Below are positions 1-5,107 of a stretch of DNA of 5,107 bases, one piece after another. The first letter of the stretch is position 1. Each line of letters opens with the position of its first letter. Both the position numbers and the translations under genes were made by a program. The stretch is from an uncultured Bryobacterales bacterium (lineage in GTDB: Bacteria > Acidobacteriota > Terriglobia > Bryobacterales > Bryobacteraceae), in assembly GCA_937859895.1 (NCBI GenBank), contig CALMAV010000132.1, positions 1 to 5,107 of the forward strand. Direction: 5' to 3'. The notes under the pieces were generated by a model that saw only the letters and a program-made list of their open reading frames with translations, was not told the DNA's origin and made no database searches.

Positions 1-632
1 CAGTGGCGGCACTTAAAGTAACTGGCGCCCGAGCCATCGCAATAGGAGCAGACGTTTCAGATCCAGCCCAAGTGCAGAATTTGGTAGACAGCACTGTTCG
101 AGAGTTCGGCAAATTGGACATTGTCGTCAACAACGCCGGCATTGAGAAAAAAATTGCCTTTGTCGACTATCCCCTGGCGGAGTGTCGCAAAATACTTGAC
201 GTCAATCTTATTGGGCCTTTTCTCGTTGCGCAAGCAGCGGCCCGCCAGATGATCAAACAGGGCAACGGCGGCAGAATCATCAACATCTCTTCGGTCCATG
301 AAGATCTGCCAATGCCAACCAACTCAGCCTATTGTGCTTCTAAGGGCGGCCTGCGTATGCTTGCCCGCACCATCGCGGTAGAGCTCGCCCAGCACAACAT
401 CACGGTAAACAACATTGGGCCTGGAGCGGTCTATACACCCATTGACGCCGACATCGAAGCCAAGCCCGATGTAGAAAAGGCGCTGATGAGCGAGATTCCA
501 CTCAATCGCTGGGGAAAGCCTGAAGACATCGCCGGGCTGGCGGTGTATCTCGCCTCCGAAGAAGCTTCCTATGTGACCGGATCTACTTATTTCATTGATG
601 GCGGAATGCTTCGTCAAGCTGGGAGCTACTAA
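1..632 (+). CDS. Short-chain dehydrogenase/reductase, glucose 1-dehydrogenase type (5' end outside window)
   Basis: This is a classical SDR that would oxidise a sugar or alcohol with NAD(P)+ in the cytoplasm. About 209 codons are visible, read from base 3; the usual SDR is about 250-260 residues, so roughly 45-50 residues with the TGxxxGxG cofactor motif lie beyond the left edge. Counting from base 3, NNAG is at 43-46, the structural Asn in DVNLIG at 68, the catalytic Ser at about 97 (ISSVHE), and YxxxK at Tyr110/Lys114. The PG segment (NNIGPGAVYTPI) is at 136-147 and the C-terminal SYVTG...DGG at 189-201. SSVHE, NNIGPGA.xTPI and EASYVTG are, from memory, also found in Bacillus glucose 1-dehydrogenase, and the Glu after NNAG is kept (NNAGIE). 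Hence the call, although SDR substrate prediction is unreliable. The GTG at base 3 is an internal Val codon, not the start. The downstream oxidoreductase begins 9 bases after the stop. Confidence 0.93.
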   Translation, partial: VAALKVTGARAIAIGADVSDPAQVQNLVDSTVREFGKLDIVVNNAGIEKKIAFVDYPLAECRKILDVNLIGPFLVAQAAARQMIKQGNGGRIINISSVHEDLPMPTNSAYCASKGGLRMLARTIAVELAQHNITVNNIGPGAVYTPIDADIEAKPDVEKALMSEIPLNRWGKPEDIAGLAVYLASEEASYVTGSTYFIDGGMLRQAGSY

Positions 633-641
633 ACCACCACC

Positions 642-2081
642 ATGACAAGAAACAAGACCATTGGATGGGCGGTTTTTGGCGGGGTGGCAGCGTGCGCCGT
701 TGCAGTTGCCGTCCGTAAGCTGGTGGACACACGGCGAAATGCCGGTGTAGCGCGTGGCAAGAGAATTGTCGTCGTCGGCGCCGGGCTTGGCGGGGGAGCA
801 GTCGCTCAAGAGTTGGCGCGACTTTTGCCTGACCCGGCAAACGGATCGATCACATTGATTGACGAAGACAACTTTCTCCTTTTTACCCCCATGTTGACCG
901 AGGCAGCAGGTGGCGAACTAGAGGTTCGGCACGTTGCCGTCCCACTGCGCGGCCTTTCTGACCGTATCCAATTGGTGCAAGGTGCTGTTAGGGAGATCGA
1001 CCTCTCCTCTCGGACTGTAACGGTGAAGGTCAGTCATAGCGGCCACGATCCCGAGGATAGGCAGATCACGGCCGATCATCTTGTCATTGCACTAGGCTCT
1101 GTAACGAACTATCACGGCATTCCGGGCGTCGCGGAGCATTCACTGGGCGTTAAGCGACTGGAAGATGCATCGGCTATCTGTAAGCAAGTTCTGAGTCGTT
1201 TGGAACAGGCCAAAACAGAGAGTGACGAGTCCCGCCGCAAAGCGCTGCTCACGTTTGTGGTTGCCGGCGGCGGCTTTACAGGCGTGGAGACCATGGCCGC
1301 GATTAATTCCTTAGTCCGGGAACAGGTCGACAGAACCAATATTGCAGCTAAAGGAGAGTTGCGTACCATCCTGATTAATCCAGGTGACCGTCTGCTAGGT
1401 GAACTCAGTCCCAAACTGGCTGACTATGCCACTCAGAAGCTACAACAACGCGGTGTAGAAATTCATATGAAAACGAGCATCACAGGAGCCTCGGCTAGCA
1501 CCGTCAACATAAAGCCCGGAGAACAGATACCGACAAACACCTTGATTTGGGCGGCGGGTGTGATGCCGAATCCGATTGTTTCTCAACTCGACTGCGAGAA
1601 AGGCAAACACGGAGGTATCAAGGTAAATGGCTGTTGCCAGGTAGTAGAGCATGAGGGCATATGGGCAATTGGCGATTGCGCTGAGATCCCAAATCCGGCG
1701 GGTAAACCGGGAACTTATGCGCCGACTGCGCAGAATGCCACACGAGAGGGAGCGCTGGTTGCACGTAACATTGTCGGCACTCTGAAGGGTATTTCACCGC
1801 GCCCTTTCACCTTCAGGCCGCTTGGTGAACTCGCGCTGGTGGGCAAGTATTCAGGGGTGGCTCGTTTGTTGGGCTTCAACATCTCGGGTCTACTGGCATG
1901 GGCTCTTTGGAGAGGAGTCTATCTTGCGAAGATGCCCGGAACAGCGACAAAGGTGGGGGTTATTAGTGACTGGACCAGGGATCTTGTGTTTGGCCGGCGT
2001 GCTGTTCCGATGAACATGCACGCGATAGGTTCAAACGCGTCAACACCTGCCGAGCTGCATGCTAGTACGGCCGCACGCTGA
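642..2081 (+). CDS. Membrane-anchored FAD/NAD(P)-dependent oxidoreductase, type II NADH dehydrogenase (NDH-2) family
   Basis: This 479-residue flavoprotein probably passes electrons from NAD(P)H to membrane quinone without pumping protons. It has two Rossmann motifs: FAD-binding GAGLGG at 46-51, with an acidic strand end at 74-76 (DED), and the NAD(P)-binding GGGFTGVE at 209-216. WAAGV follows at 303-307 and the FAD-contacting GDCAEIP at 344-350. The quinone-side AQ motif is at 363-364, followed by NATRE rather than the AQxxxQQ-like pattern of many NDH-2 enzymes. The end (about 417-455, AWALWRGVYLAKMPG then DWTRDLVF) resembles the NDH-2 C-terminal membrane-association region. Residues 6-24 form an extra hydrophobic helix with Arg/Lys-rich sequence after it, which predicts a cytoplasmic catalytic domain. 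ATG 642 was chosen because it retains this helix. The nearest Shine-Dalgarno-like run is GGGAG at 621-625, 16 bases away, so translation may be coupled to the SDR. A non-respiratory disulfide or quinone reductase of the same fold is possible. Confidence 0.9.
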   Translation: MTRNKTIGWAVFGGVAACAVAVAVRKLVDTRRNAGVARGKRIVVVGAGLGGGAVAQELARLLPDPANGSITLIDEDNFLLFTPMLTEAAGGELEVRHVAVPLRGLSDRIQLVQGAVREIDLSSRTVTVKVSHSGHDPEDRQITADHLVIALGSVTNYHGIPGVAEHSLGVKRLEDASAICKQVLSRLEQAKTESDESRRKALLTFVVAGGGFTGVETMAAINSLVREQVDRTNIAAKGELRTILINPGDRLLGELSPKLADYATQKLQQRGVEIHMKTSITGASASTVNIKPGEQIPTNTLIWAAGVMPNPIVSQLDCEKGKHGGIKVNGCCQVVEHEGIWAIGDCAEIPNPAGKPGTYAPTAQNATREGALVARNIVGTLKGISPRPFTFRPLGELALVGKYSGVARLLGFNISGLLAWALWRGVYLAKMPGTATKVGVISDWTRDLVFGRRAVPMNMHAIGSNASTPAELHASTAAR

Positions 2082-2105
2082 CACTCGTAAAGCTGGTGCA
2101 GTATG

Positions 2106-2155
2106 GCTGCCTTAATAGCGCTGTCATCGTCCGTGGCATCGCTATTAAGGCCAGC
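2106..2155. repeat. Long imperfect inverted repeat (hairpin) after the oxidoreductase gene
   Basis: Bases 2109-2120 pair perfectly with 2140-2151 (12 pairs). A one-base bulge (C2152) leads to three further pairs at the foot (2106-2108 with 2153-2155). Beyond one mismatch (2121/2139), six inner pairs including two G-T wobbles (2122-2127 with 2133-2138) close a five-base loop at 2128-2132. It begins 24 bases after the oxidoreductase stop. No T-run follows on either strand, so it is not a standard intrinsic terminator. It could protect the mRNA 3' end, act in a Rho-assisted terminator, or be a single copy of an extragenic palindrome; no second copy is visible in the window. Confidence 0.6.
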
Positions 2156-2341
2156 GTAGTTGTCGCGAAAAGTACCGTTCTTCAAGAGTCCGAACACGAC
2201 GGTCAAACTCGCCAGAGATCGAAGTCCGGATCGGCCTGCGAGATCAAACACCAGGGCTGCGGAACTCTCACTATCATTGACACCAAGACACATGGGAGCT
2301 GAATGCACCTCCTGCCGGAGACGAGGCTATCCAAGCCTAAC

Positions 2342-2364
2342 AAAAAACCTTAAATCGCCAAGGT
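2342..2364 (-). terminator. Weak candidate intrinsic terminator of the GNAT gene
   Basis: On the minus strand, 21 bases past the GNAT stop, ACCTT and AAGGT (plus-strand 2360-2364 and 2347-2351) can pair around an eight-base loop, with possible extra G-U pairs. They are followed by a run of six T (plus-strand A run 2342-2347). The stem is short and AT-rich, so efficiency would be low. Position and T-run are right for a terminator, but a chance arrangement cannot be excluded. Confidence 0.35.
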
Positions 2365-2384
2365 GCTCACACTGGCAACACCTG

Positions 2385-2837
2385 TCATGTGCAAACGGTC
2401 AACTTCTTGACCATCTCAACACGATCCATCCTGGGGGCCGATCCATCCTGAACAACCGCGACTACCCTAAATCCTTGCTTTTCAAAAAACAGCGCTACGT
2501 TGGTTGATGTTTCTAGGCCAACGAGTTGAATGTGCTCCAGCTTGCCGATTTCGCGGAGTCGAAATAGAAGCAGAAATCGTCCCAGCCCGTGCCCGTGTAG
2601 GTCAGCCCGTATCATGCCCCAGACCAGCCGGGCCAAATGATGCTCCGCTCGGACAAGGTAACCGCCGCACCCAACGATTGCTCCTTCGTGTTCCATCACG
2701 AAGTAAAGACAACCCGGGCTATCTAAGAATTCTTCGAAGCTGCCGCGCTCGCGCCTCTCGAAGTACCGCGGTGTGTTTGAATCAAACAGTATGAGGCAGT
2801 TCTCTCGATCACCTTGCGCGTAAGGTCGAATGTCCAC
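2385..2837 (-). CDS. GNAT-family N-acetyltransferase
   Basis: This 150-residue protein is about the length of a single GNAT domain. It would transfer an acetyl group from acetyl-CoA to an amine in the cytoplasm; the acceptor cannot be predicted. The N-terminus (DIRPYAQGDRENC, 2-14) has the usual first strand and helix. The central strands at 43-62 (CLYFVMEHEGAIVGCGGYLV) lead to motif A at about 71-90, where the CoA pyrophosphate loop reads HGHGLG (81-86), with His in place of the common Gln/Arg. The motif B region has NVALFFEKQGF at 113-123, typical of GNAT C-termini. The start is GTG at 2837-2835: an in-frame TGA lies two codons upstream and the next in-frame Met is residue 48, so little choice remains. 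The purine run GAAGG directly abuts the GTG instead of sitting 5-9 bases away. The gene diverges from the GH5 gene with 17 bases between starts and probably forms its own transcript. Confidence 0.88.
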   Translation of the reverse strand: MDIRPYAQGDRENCLILFDSNTPRYFERRERGSFEEFLDSPGCLYFVMEHEGAIVGCGGYLVRAEHHLARLVWGMIRADLHGHGLGRFLLLFRLREIGKLEHIQLVGLETSTNVALFFEKQGFRVVAVVQDGSAPRMDRVEMVKKLTVCT

Positions 2838-2854
2838 CCTTCAGTTTTGCGCAC
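2838..2854. promoter_or_regulatory. Very short divergent start region between GNAT and GH5 genes
   Basis: Only 17 bases lie between the two start codons, so any promoter for either gene must extend into the 5' coding part of the other. I see no clear -35/-10 pair here, and no Shine-Dalgarno motif at normal spacing before ATG 2855. An inverted repeat GTTTGA-A-TCAAAC at 2775-2787, inside the GNAT gene and 68 bases before the GH5 start, could be an operator, but it encodes family-typical residues (FDSN) and may be incidental. Confidence 0.3.
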
Positions 2855-3910
2855 ATGCCTGACTTGATCAGTACGCGCGGCACAAGCTTCCAGCTTGCGG
2901 GAATAGACTTCTTTGCCTTCGGGGTGAACTGCTACTTTCTCGGGTTTTGCTCGGAGGAGGTACAGGCCGAAATTCTGCAGCAAGTCGCGGCGGCAGGTAT
3001 GAATACCGTTCGGGCCTGGGCCTTTTGTGATGTGTCAAGCAGAGAAGGAGGGGAGCCAGCCTACCAGTTTTTCGCCGATGGCAAGATTCAATTCAACGAT
3101 GGGCCGAGCGGGCTCGAGCGCCTGGACTCACTTATTGAAATGGCAGAGCGCAACGGCATCTATCTGCTGCTGCCGATCCTGAATAACTGGCCTGATTTCG
3201 GCGGCACCGCCTTCTACCAAAGAGCGTTGAACCTTTCAGAAGATCCATCCGCTTTCTTTCGTTCCGAAGTCGCGCGAGACGCCTATCGGCGCTGGGCCGA
3301 GCACTTACTCACACGCCGAAATACCCGAACCGGCCGCCTCTACACAGACGAGCCAGCCATTCTCGCCTGGGAGTTAGCCAATGAGCCACGCTGCCCGGCT
3401 TCGGGCGGAAATTCCACTCTACTGGAGTGGGTGGAAACGATGAGTAACTTTCTTAAGACCCTGGATGGCAATCACTTACTTGCGGTAGGAGACGAAGGCT
3501 TCTTTCGCCAGCGAGGCCGATCTCGCGTCGGATCTCATTTGTACGATGGGCGATATGGCGTCGATGCCGCAGCCTTTATCAACCTGCCTTCCATTGACTT
3601 CGGAACCTTTCATCTATATCCGGAGCACTGGGGTCTGAAACCGGAAGGGAGGGCTGTTGGAGCTTGGATCACCGATCATCTTGCCACGGGCCGACTCTCG
3701 GGTAAGCCCATGCAATTGGAAGAGTTCGGCACCACGGACCCTGGTCGCGAAGCGCTCTATGGGCGTTGGATCGGACAGTTGCGAAAGGACGGTGGGGCCG
3801 GCGCTTTGGCCTGGATGCTAGGCAGTCAACATCCCGCTGTGGCCGGCTTCCAAGATAAGTACACGCTGTTAAACCTGAACTCCCTTTCGTCCTTCGCTAC
3901 AAATGCATAA
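2855..3910 (+). CDS. Glycoside hydrolase family 5-type enzyme, endo-beta-mannanase-like, no signal peptide
   Basis: This 351-residue (beta/alpha)8 retaining glycosidase probably cleaves beta-1,4-linked mannan or related glucans. Hallmarks in order: RGTSFQLAG (8-16) and NCYFL (25-29) at the start of the barrel as in mannanases; VRAWAF with the conserved Arg53; AWELANEPRC (171-180) with acid/base Glu177; TFHLYPEHWG (251-260) with His253 and Tyr255; QLEEFG (287-292) with nucleophile Glu290; and AWML (319-322) with the sugar-platform Trp320. All catalytic positions are present, so it should be active. ATG 2855 is the first ATG/GTG/TTG in frame after the TGA at 2792, and the fold starts within a few residues of it. 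That leaves no signal peptide or lipobox, unlike most secreted mannanases, so a cytoplasmic oligosaccharide-trimming role is possible. No carbohydrate-binding module is present. The exact substrate is uncertain (cellulase-like or mannosidase-like GH5 remain options). A kinase gene follows 46 bases after the stop. Confidence 0.88.
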   Translation: MPDLISTRGTSFQLAGIDFFAFGVNCYFLGFCSEEVQAEILQQVAAAGMNTVRAWAFCDVSSREGGEPAYQFFADGKIQFNDGPSGLERLDSLIEMAERNGIYLLLPILNNWPDFGGTAFYQRALNLSEDPSAFFRSEVARDAYRRWAEHLLTRRNTRTGRLYTDEPAILAWELANEPRCPASGGNSTLLEWVETMSNFLKTLDGNHLLAVGDEGFFRQRGRSRVGSHLYDGRYGVDAAAFINLPSIDFGTFHLYPEHWGLKPEGRAVGAWITDHLATGRLSGKPMQLEEFGTTDPGREALYGRWIGQLRKDGGAGALAWMLGSQHPAVAGFQDKYTLLNLNSLSSFATNA

Positions 3911-3939
3911 ACTAAATACCGGGAACCAAGAAACCTTAT

Positions 3940-3943
3940 AGGA
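3940..3943 (+). promoter_or_regulatory. Candidate ribosome binding site (AGGA) for the sensor kinase
   Basis: AGGA sits 13 bases before GTG 3957 and 7 bases before an in-frame CTG at 3951; an in-frame TAA at 3948 closes the frame upstream. The spacing suits CTG better, but GTG is the more usual start, giving a two-residue ambiguity. TATAAC at 3946-3951 resembles a -10 box and would place transcription start near the GTG, without a convincing -35. Confidence 0.25.
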
Positions 3944-3956
3944 TTTATAACTGACT

Positions 3957-5107
3957 GTGTCCCAACGCGAATTGCTTCAGCAAACAATCACGGAGAATCT
4001 AAGTTCGCTTGGTGACGAGCAACTTGCCGAGCTTCGCCGGCACATGGTTGCGGTTGCGAGCTGTTCGAATAGAGACGGTTCGGATGACTCGCGAATGAAT
4101 AGGGCAGATACAGTTGGCCAGCAGGATGAACTCTTCCGCGAGTTAACGGACAGCTTGCCCAATCTTGTTTGGCAGCTTCTGCCGAACGGTGAGACTAGGT
4201 ATGTCAATCGGCGCTGGCGCGATTACTTTGCCCGTGAGACCGGGATGTCGGAAGCTGAGTGGACGCAAGCCGTGCACCCTGAAGATCTCGACAATTTCTT
4301 TGGGCGCTGGCAAACCACCAACGAGGTTGGATTGTTGGACCCACTGCCGGTGCGCCTGCTGCGGCACGACGGCGAGTATCGCTGGTTTTCCAAGCGAGCC
4401 AGAGCCATCTACAACACTACCGGAACGTTGCAGTATTGGATCTACACGGCGACCGATATTCATAGGCAAAAGCAAGCTGAAGAGGCATTGCGATTGGAAG
4501 AGGAACGTCTACGGATAGCTCTTCGATCAGCGCAGATGGGCGTCTGGGATTGGAATACGCTTACCGGCGTTATCAATTGGGATAGCGCATCTCGCGTCGC
4601 TCTGGGGCTTCCGGCTGACGGTCTGATCACTTACGAGGACTTTCAGCGCTGTGTCCATCCAAACGATCTGGAGCGTGTGGAAGAAATGATCGGAAAGGCG
4701 TTAGATCCCAAGGGTGACGGGAGATACGAAGCCGATTACCGCATGATTGGGTCGACGGACAGACGCGTACGTACGGTTCATGTCGAAGGCCGCGTTCTGT
4801 TCAGCAATATCAGCGGCATACGGAAAGCTGTGCGCTTCCTTGGGATTGTGCAGGATAATACAAAGCGGCAGCAAGCTGAGGACGAGTTGCGTCAGGCCAA
4901 TATTGACCTGCAGCAGTTTGCCTATGCGGCTGCGCATGACTTACAGGAGCCGCTCCGAACTATTTCGCTATCGCTAGGGCTACTACGGCTCGACTATCGC
5001 GCGAGTCTGTGCGAACCGGCTGCAAAGCTTGTCGACACGAGCATCGATGGAGCGCAGCGAATGCATGAGCTGGTGACAGACCTACTGGCGTTAACGCGAG
5101 TTACTAC
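3957..5107 (+). CDS. PAS-PAS-HisKA sensor histidine kinase (3' end outside window)
   Basis: This is the N-terminal 383 residues of a two-component sensor kinase, open to the right edge. After a polar leader of about 56 residues come two PAS domains of the PAS_3 type. PAS 1 (about 57-167) has HPEDLDNF at 107-114, RHDGEYRWF at 136-144 and the exit motif YTATDIHRQK at 163-172. PAS 2 (about 181-303) has MGVWDWN at 194-200, HPNDLERV at 234-241 and GIVQDNTKRQ at 296-305. A helical linker leads to the HisKA domain: FAYAAAHDLQEPLR (321-334) with phospho-acceptor His327, then the second helix with GAQRMHELVTDLL (365-377). Many relatives have Ser before this His; here it is Ala326. The ATPase domain must lie beyond the window. 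No membrane segment is visible, so it is probably a cytoplasmic sensor; no ligand residues can be assigned. The start is non-ATG (GTG 3957 chosen; CTG 3951, TTG 3972 or ATG 4044 are alternatives). Confidence 0.9.
   Translation, partial: MSQRELLQQTITENLSSLGDEQLAELRRHMVAVASCSNRDGSDDSRMNRADTVGQQDELFRELTDSLPNLVWQLLPNGETRYVNRRWRDYFARETGMSEAEWTQAVHPEDLDNFFGRWQTTNEVGLLDPLPVRLLRHDGEYRWFSKRARAIYNTTGTLQYWIYTATDIHRQKQAEEALRLEEERLRIALRSAQMGVWDWNTLTGVINWDSASRVALGLPADGLITYEDFQRCVHPNDLERVEEMIGKALDPKGDGRYEADYRMIGSTDRRVRTVHVEGRVLFSNISGIRKAVRFLGIVQDNTKRQQAEDELRQANIDLQQFAYAAAHDLQEPLRTISLSLGLLRLDYRASLCEPAAKLVDTSIDGAQRMHELVTDLLALTRVT

Larger units (their letters stand above)
2082..2384. other. Intergenic region between convergent genes
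   Basis: The region lies between the stop of the NDH-2-like gene and the stop of the GNAT gene on the other strand. It holds a long hairpin (2106-2155) and a weak T-tract hairpin at the right end (2342-2364), described separately. Several frames stay open, including a minus-strand frame of 129 codons from 2308 down to 1919, but none encodes a protein I recognise, and that longest frame runs about 160 bases into the conserved 3' end of the NDH-2-like gene. A perfect AGGAGGT on the minus strand at 2313-2307 is the only translation-like signal. I treat the region as non-coding. Confidence 0.6.

Noticed and set aside
324..840. Minus-strand open frames of 161 and 82 codons opposite the SDR and the start of the oxidoreductase
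   Set aside because: They lie antisense to clearly conserved coding sequence, show no recognisable motifs and are low-complexity Arg/Ser/Pro-rich, as expected for shadow frames.
2422..2450. Direct repeat CGATCCATCCTG twice, 17 bases apart, inside the GNAT gene
   Set aside because: The copies are in different frames and the encoded protein (DGSAPRMDRVEMVKKL) reads as a normal GNAT C-terminus, so there is no sign of slippage or insertion.
2160..2507. Plus-strand frame of 115 codons with several Cys residues (CTSCRRRG), zinc-ribbon-like at first sight
   Set aside because: It runs over the intergenic hairpin-side region and into the antisense of the conserved GNAT C-terminus; the Cys spacing does not form a pair of CxxC motifs and there is no ribosome binding site.
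2775..2787. Near-palindrome GTTTGA-A-TCAAAC as a possible operator for the GH5 gene
   Set aside because: It is a single short copy that encodes family-typical residues of the GNAT N-terminus; mentioned with the divergent region but not strong enough for its own feature.
4165..4518. Plus-strand frame of 117 codons inside the sensor kinase, and antisense frames at 4143-4475
   Set aside because: The overlapping frame encodes two continuous PAS domains with their expected motifs, so these alternatives are shadows.
1..5107. A multi-gene defence, mobile or CRISPR-like system
   Set aside because: No repeat array, nuclease, transposase, integrase, toxin-antitoxin pair or reverse transcriptase was found; the five genes are common metabolic and regulatory families on mixed strands.

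Overview
The window carries five protein genes and looks like an ordinary stretch of a bacterial chromosome. Base composition is moderately GC-rich. The gene types (glucose-dehydrogenase-type SDR, type II NADH dehydrogenase-like flavoprotein, GNAT acetyltransferase, GH5 glycosidase, multi-PAS histidine kinase) fit a free-living soil heterotroph. The style of the NDH-2-like C-terminus and of the PAS kinase made me think of Acidobacteria, but that is an impression from protein style, not a demonstrated assignment. No rRNA, tRNA, CRISPR array, transposase or phage gene was seen.

Layout: 1-632 (+) is the 3' part of a short-chain dehydrogenase cut by the left window edge. Nine bases later, 642-2081 (+) encodes an FAD/NAD(P)-dependent oxidoreductase of the NDH-2 type with an added N-terminal membrane helix. 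The spacing suggests one transcript. Region 2082-2384 has no convincing gene. It contains a long imperfect hairpin (2106-2155) and, near its right end, a weak terminator for the gene that converges from the right. 2385-2837 (-) is a GNAT acetyltransferase. It is head-to-head with 2855-3910 (+), a GH5-type glycoside hydrolase (endo-beta-mannanase-like) without a signal peptide; only 17 bases separate the two start codons. 3957-5107 (+) is the 5' part of a PAS-PAS-HisKA sensor histidine kinase with a non-ATG start, cut by the right edge.

How the genes may work together: the SDR would produce NAD(P)H by oxidising a sugar or alcohol, and the NDH-2-like protein could return those electrons to the quinone pool, so the first pair makes a plausible small redox unit (inference). 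The GH5 enzyme could supply or trim manno-oligosaccharides, but nothing ties it to the first pair. The GNAT protein and the kinase have no clear functional link to the others. I found no evidence of a previously undescribed multi-gene system. The points most worth a second look are the extra membrane anchor on the NDH-2-like protein, the tight divergent GNAT/GH5 start region without spaced Shine-Dalgarno sites, the signal-less GH5, and the hairpin after the oxidoreductase.
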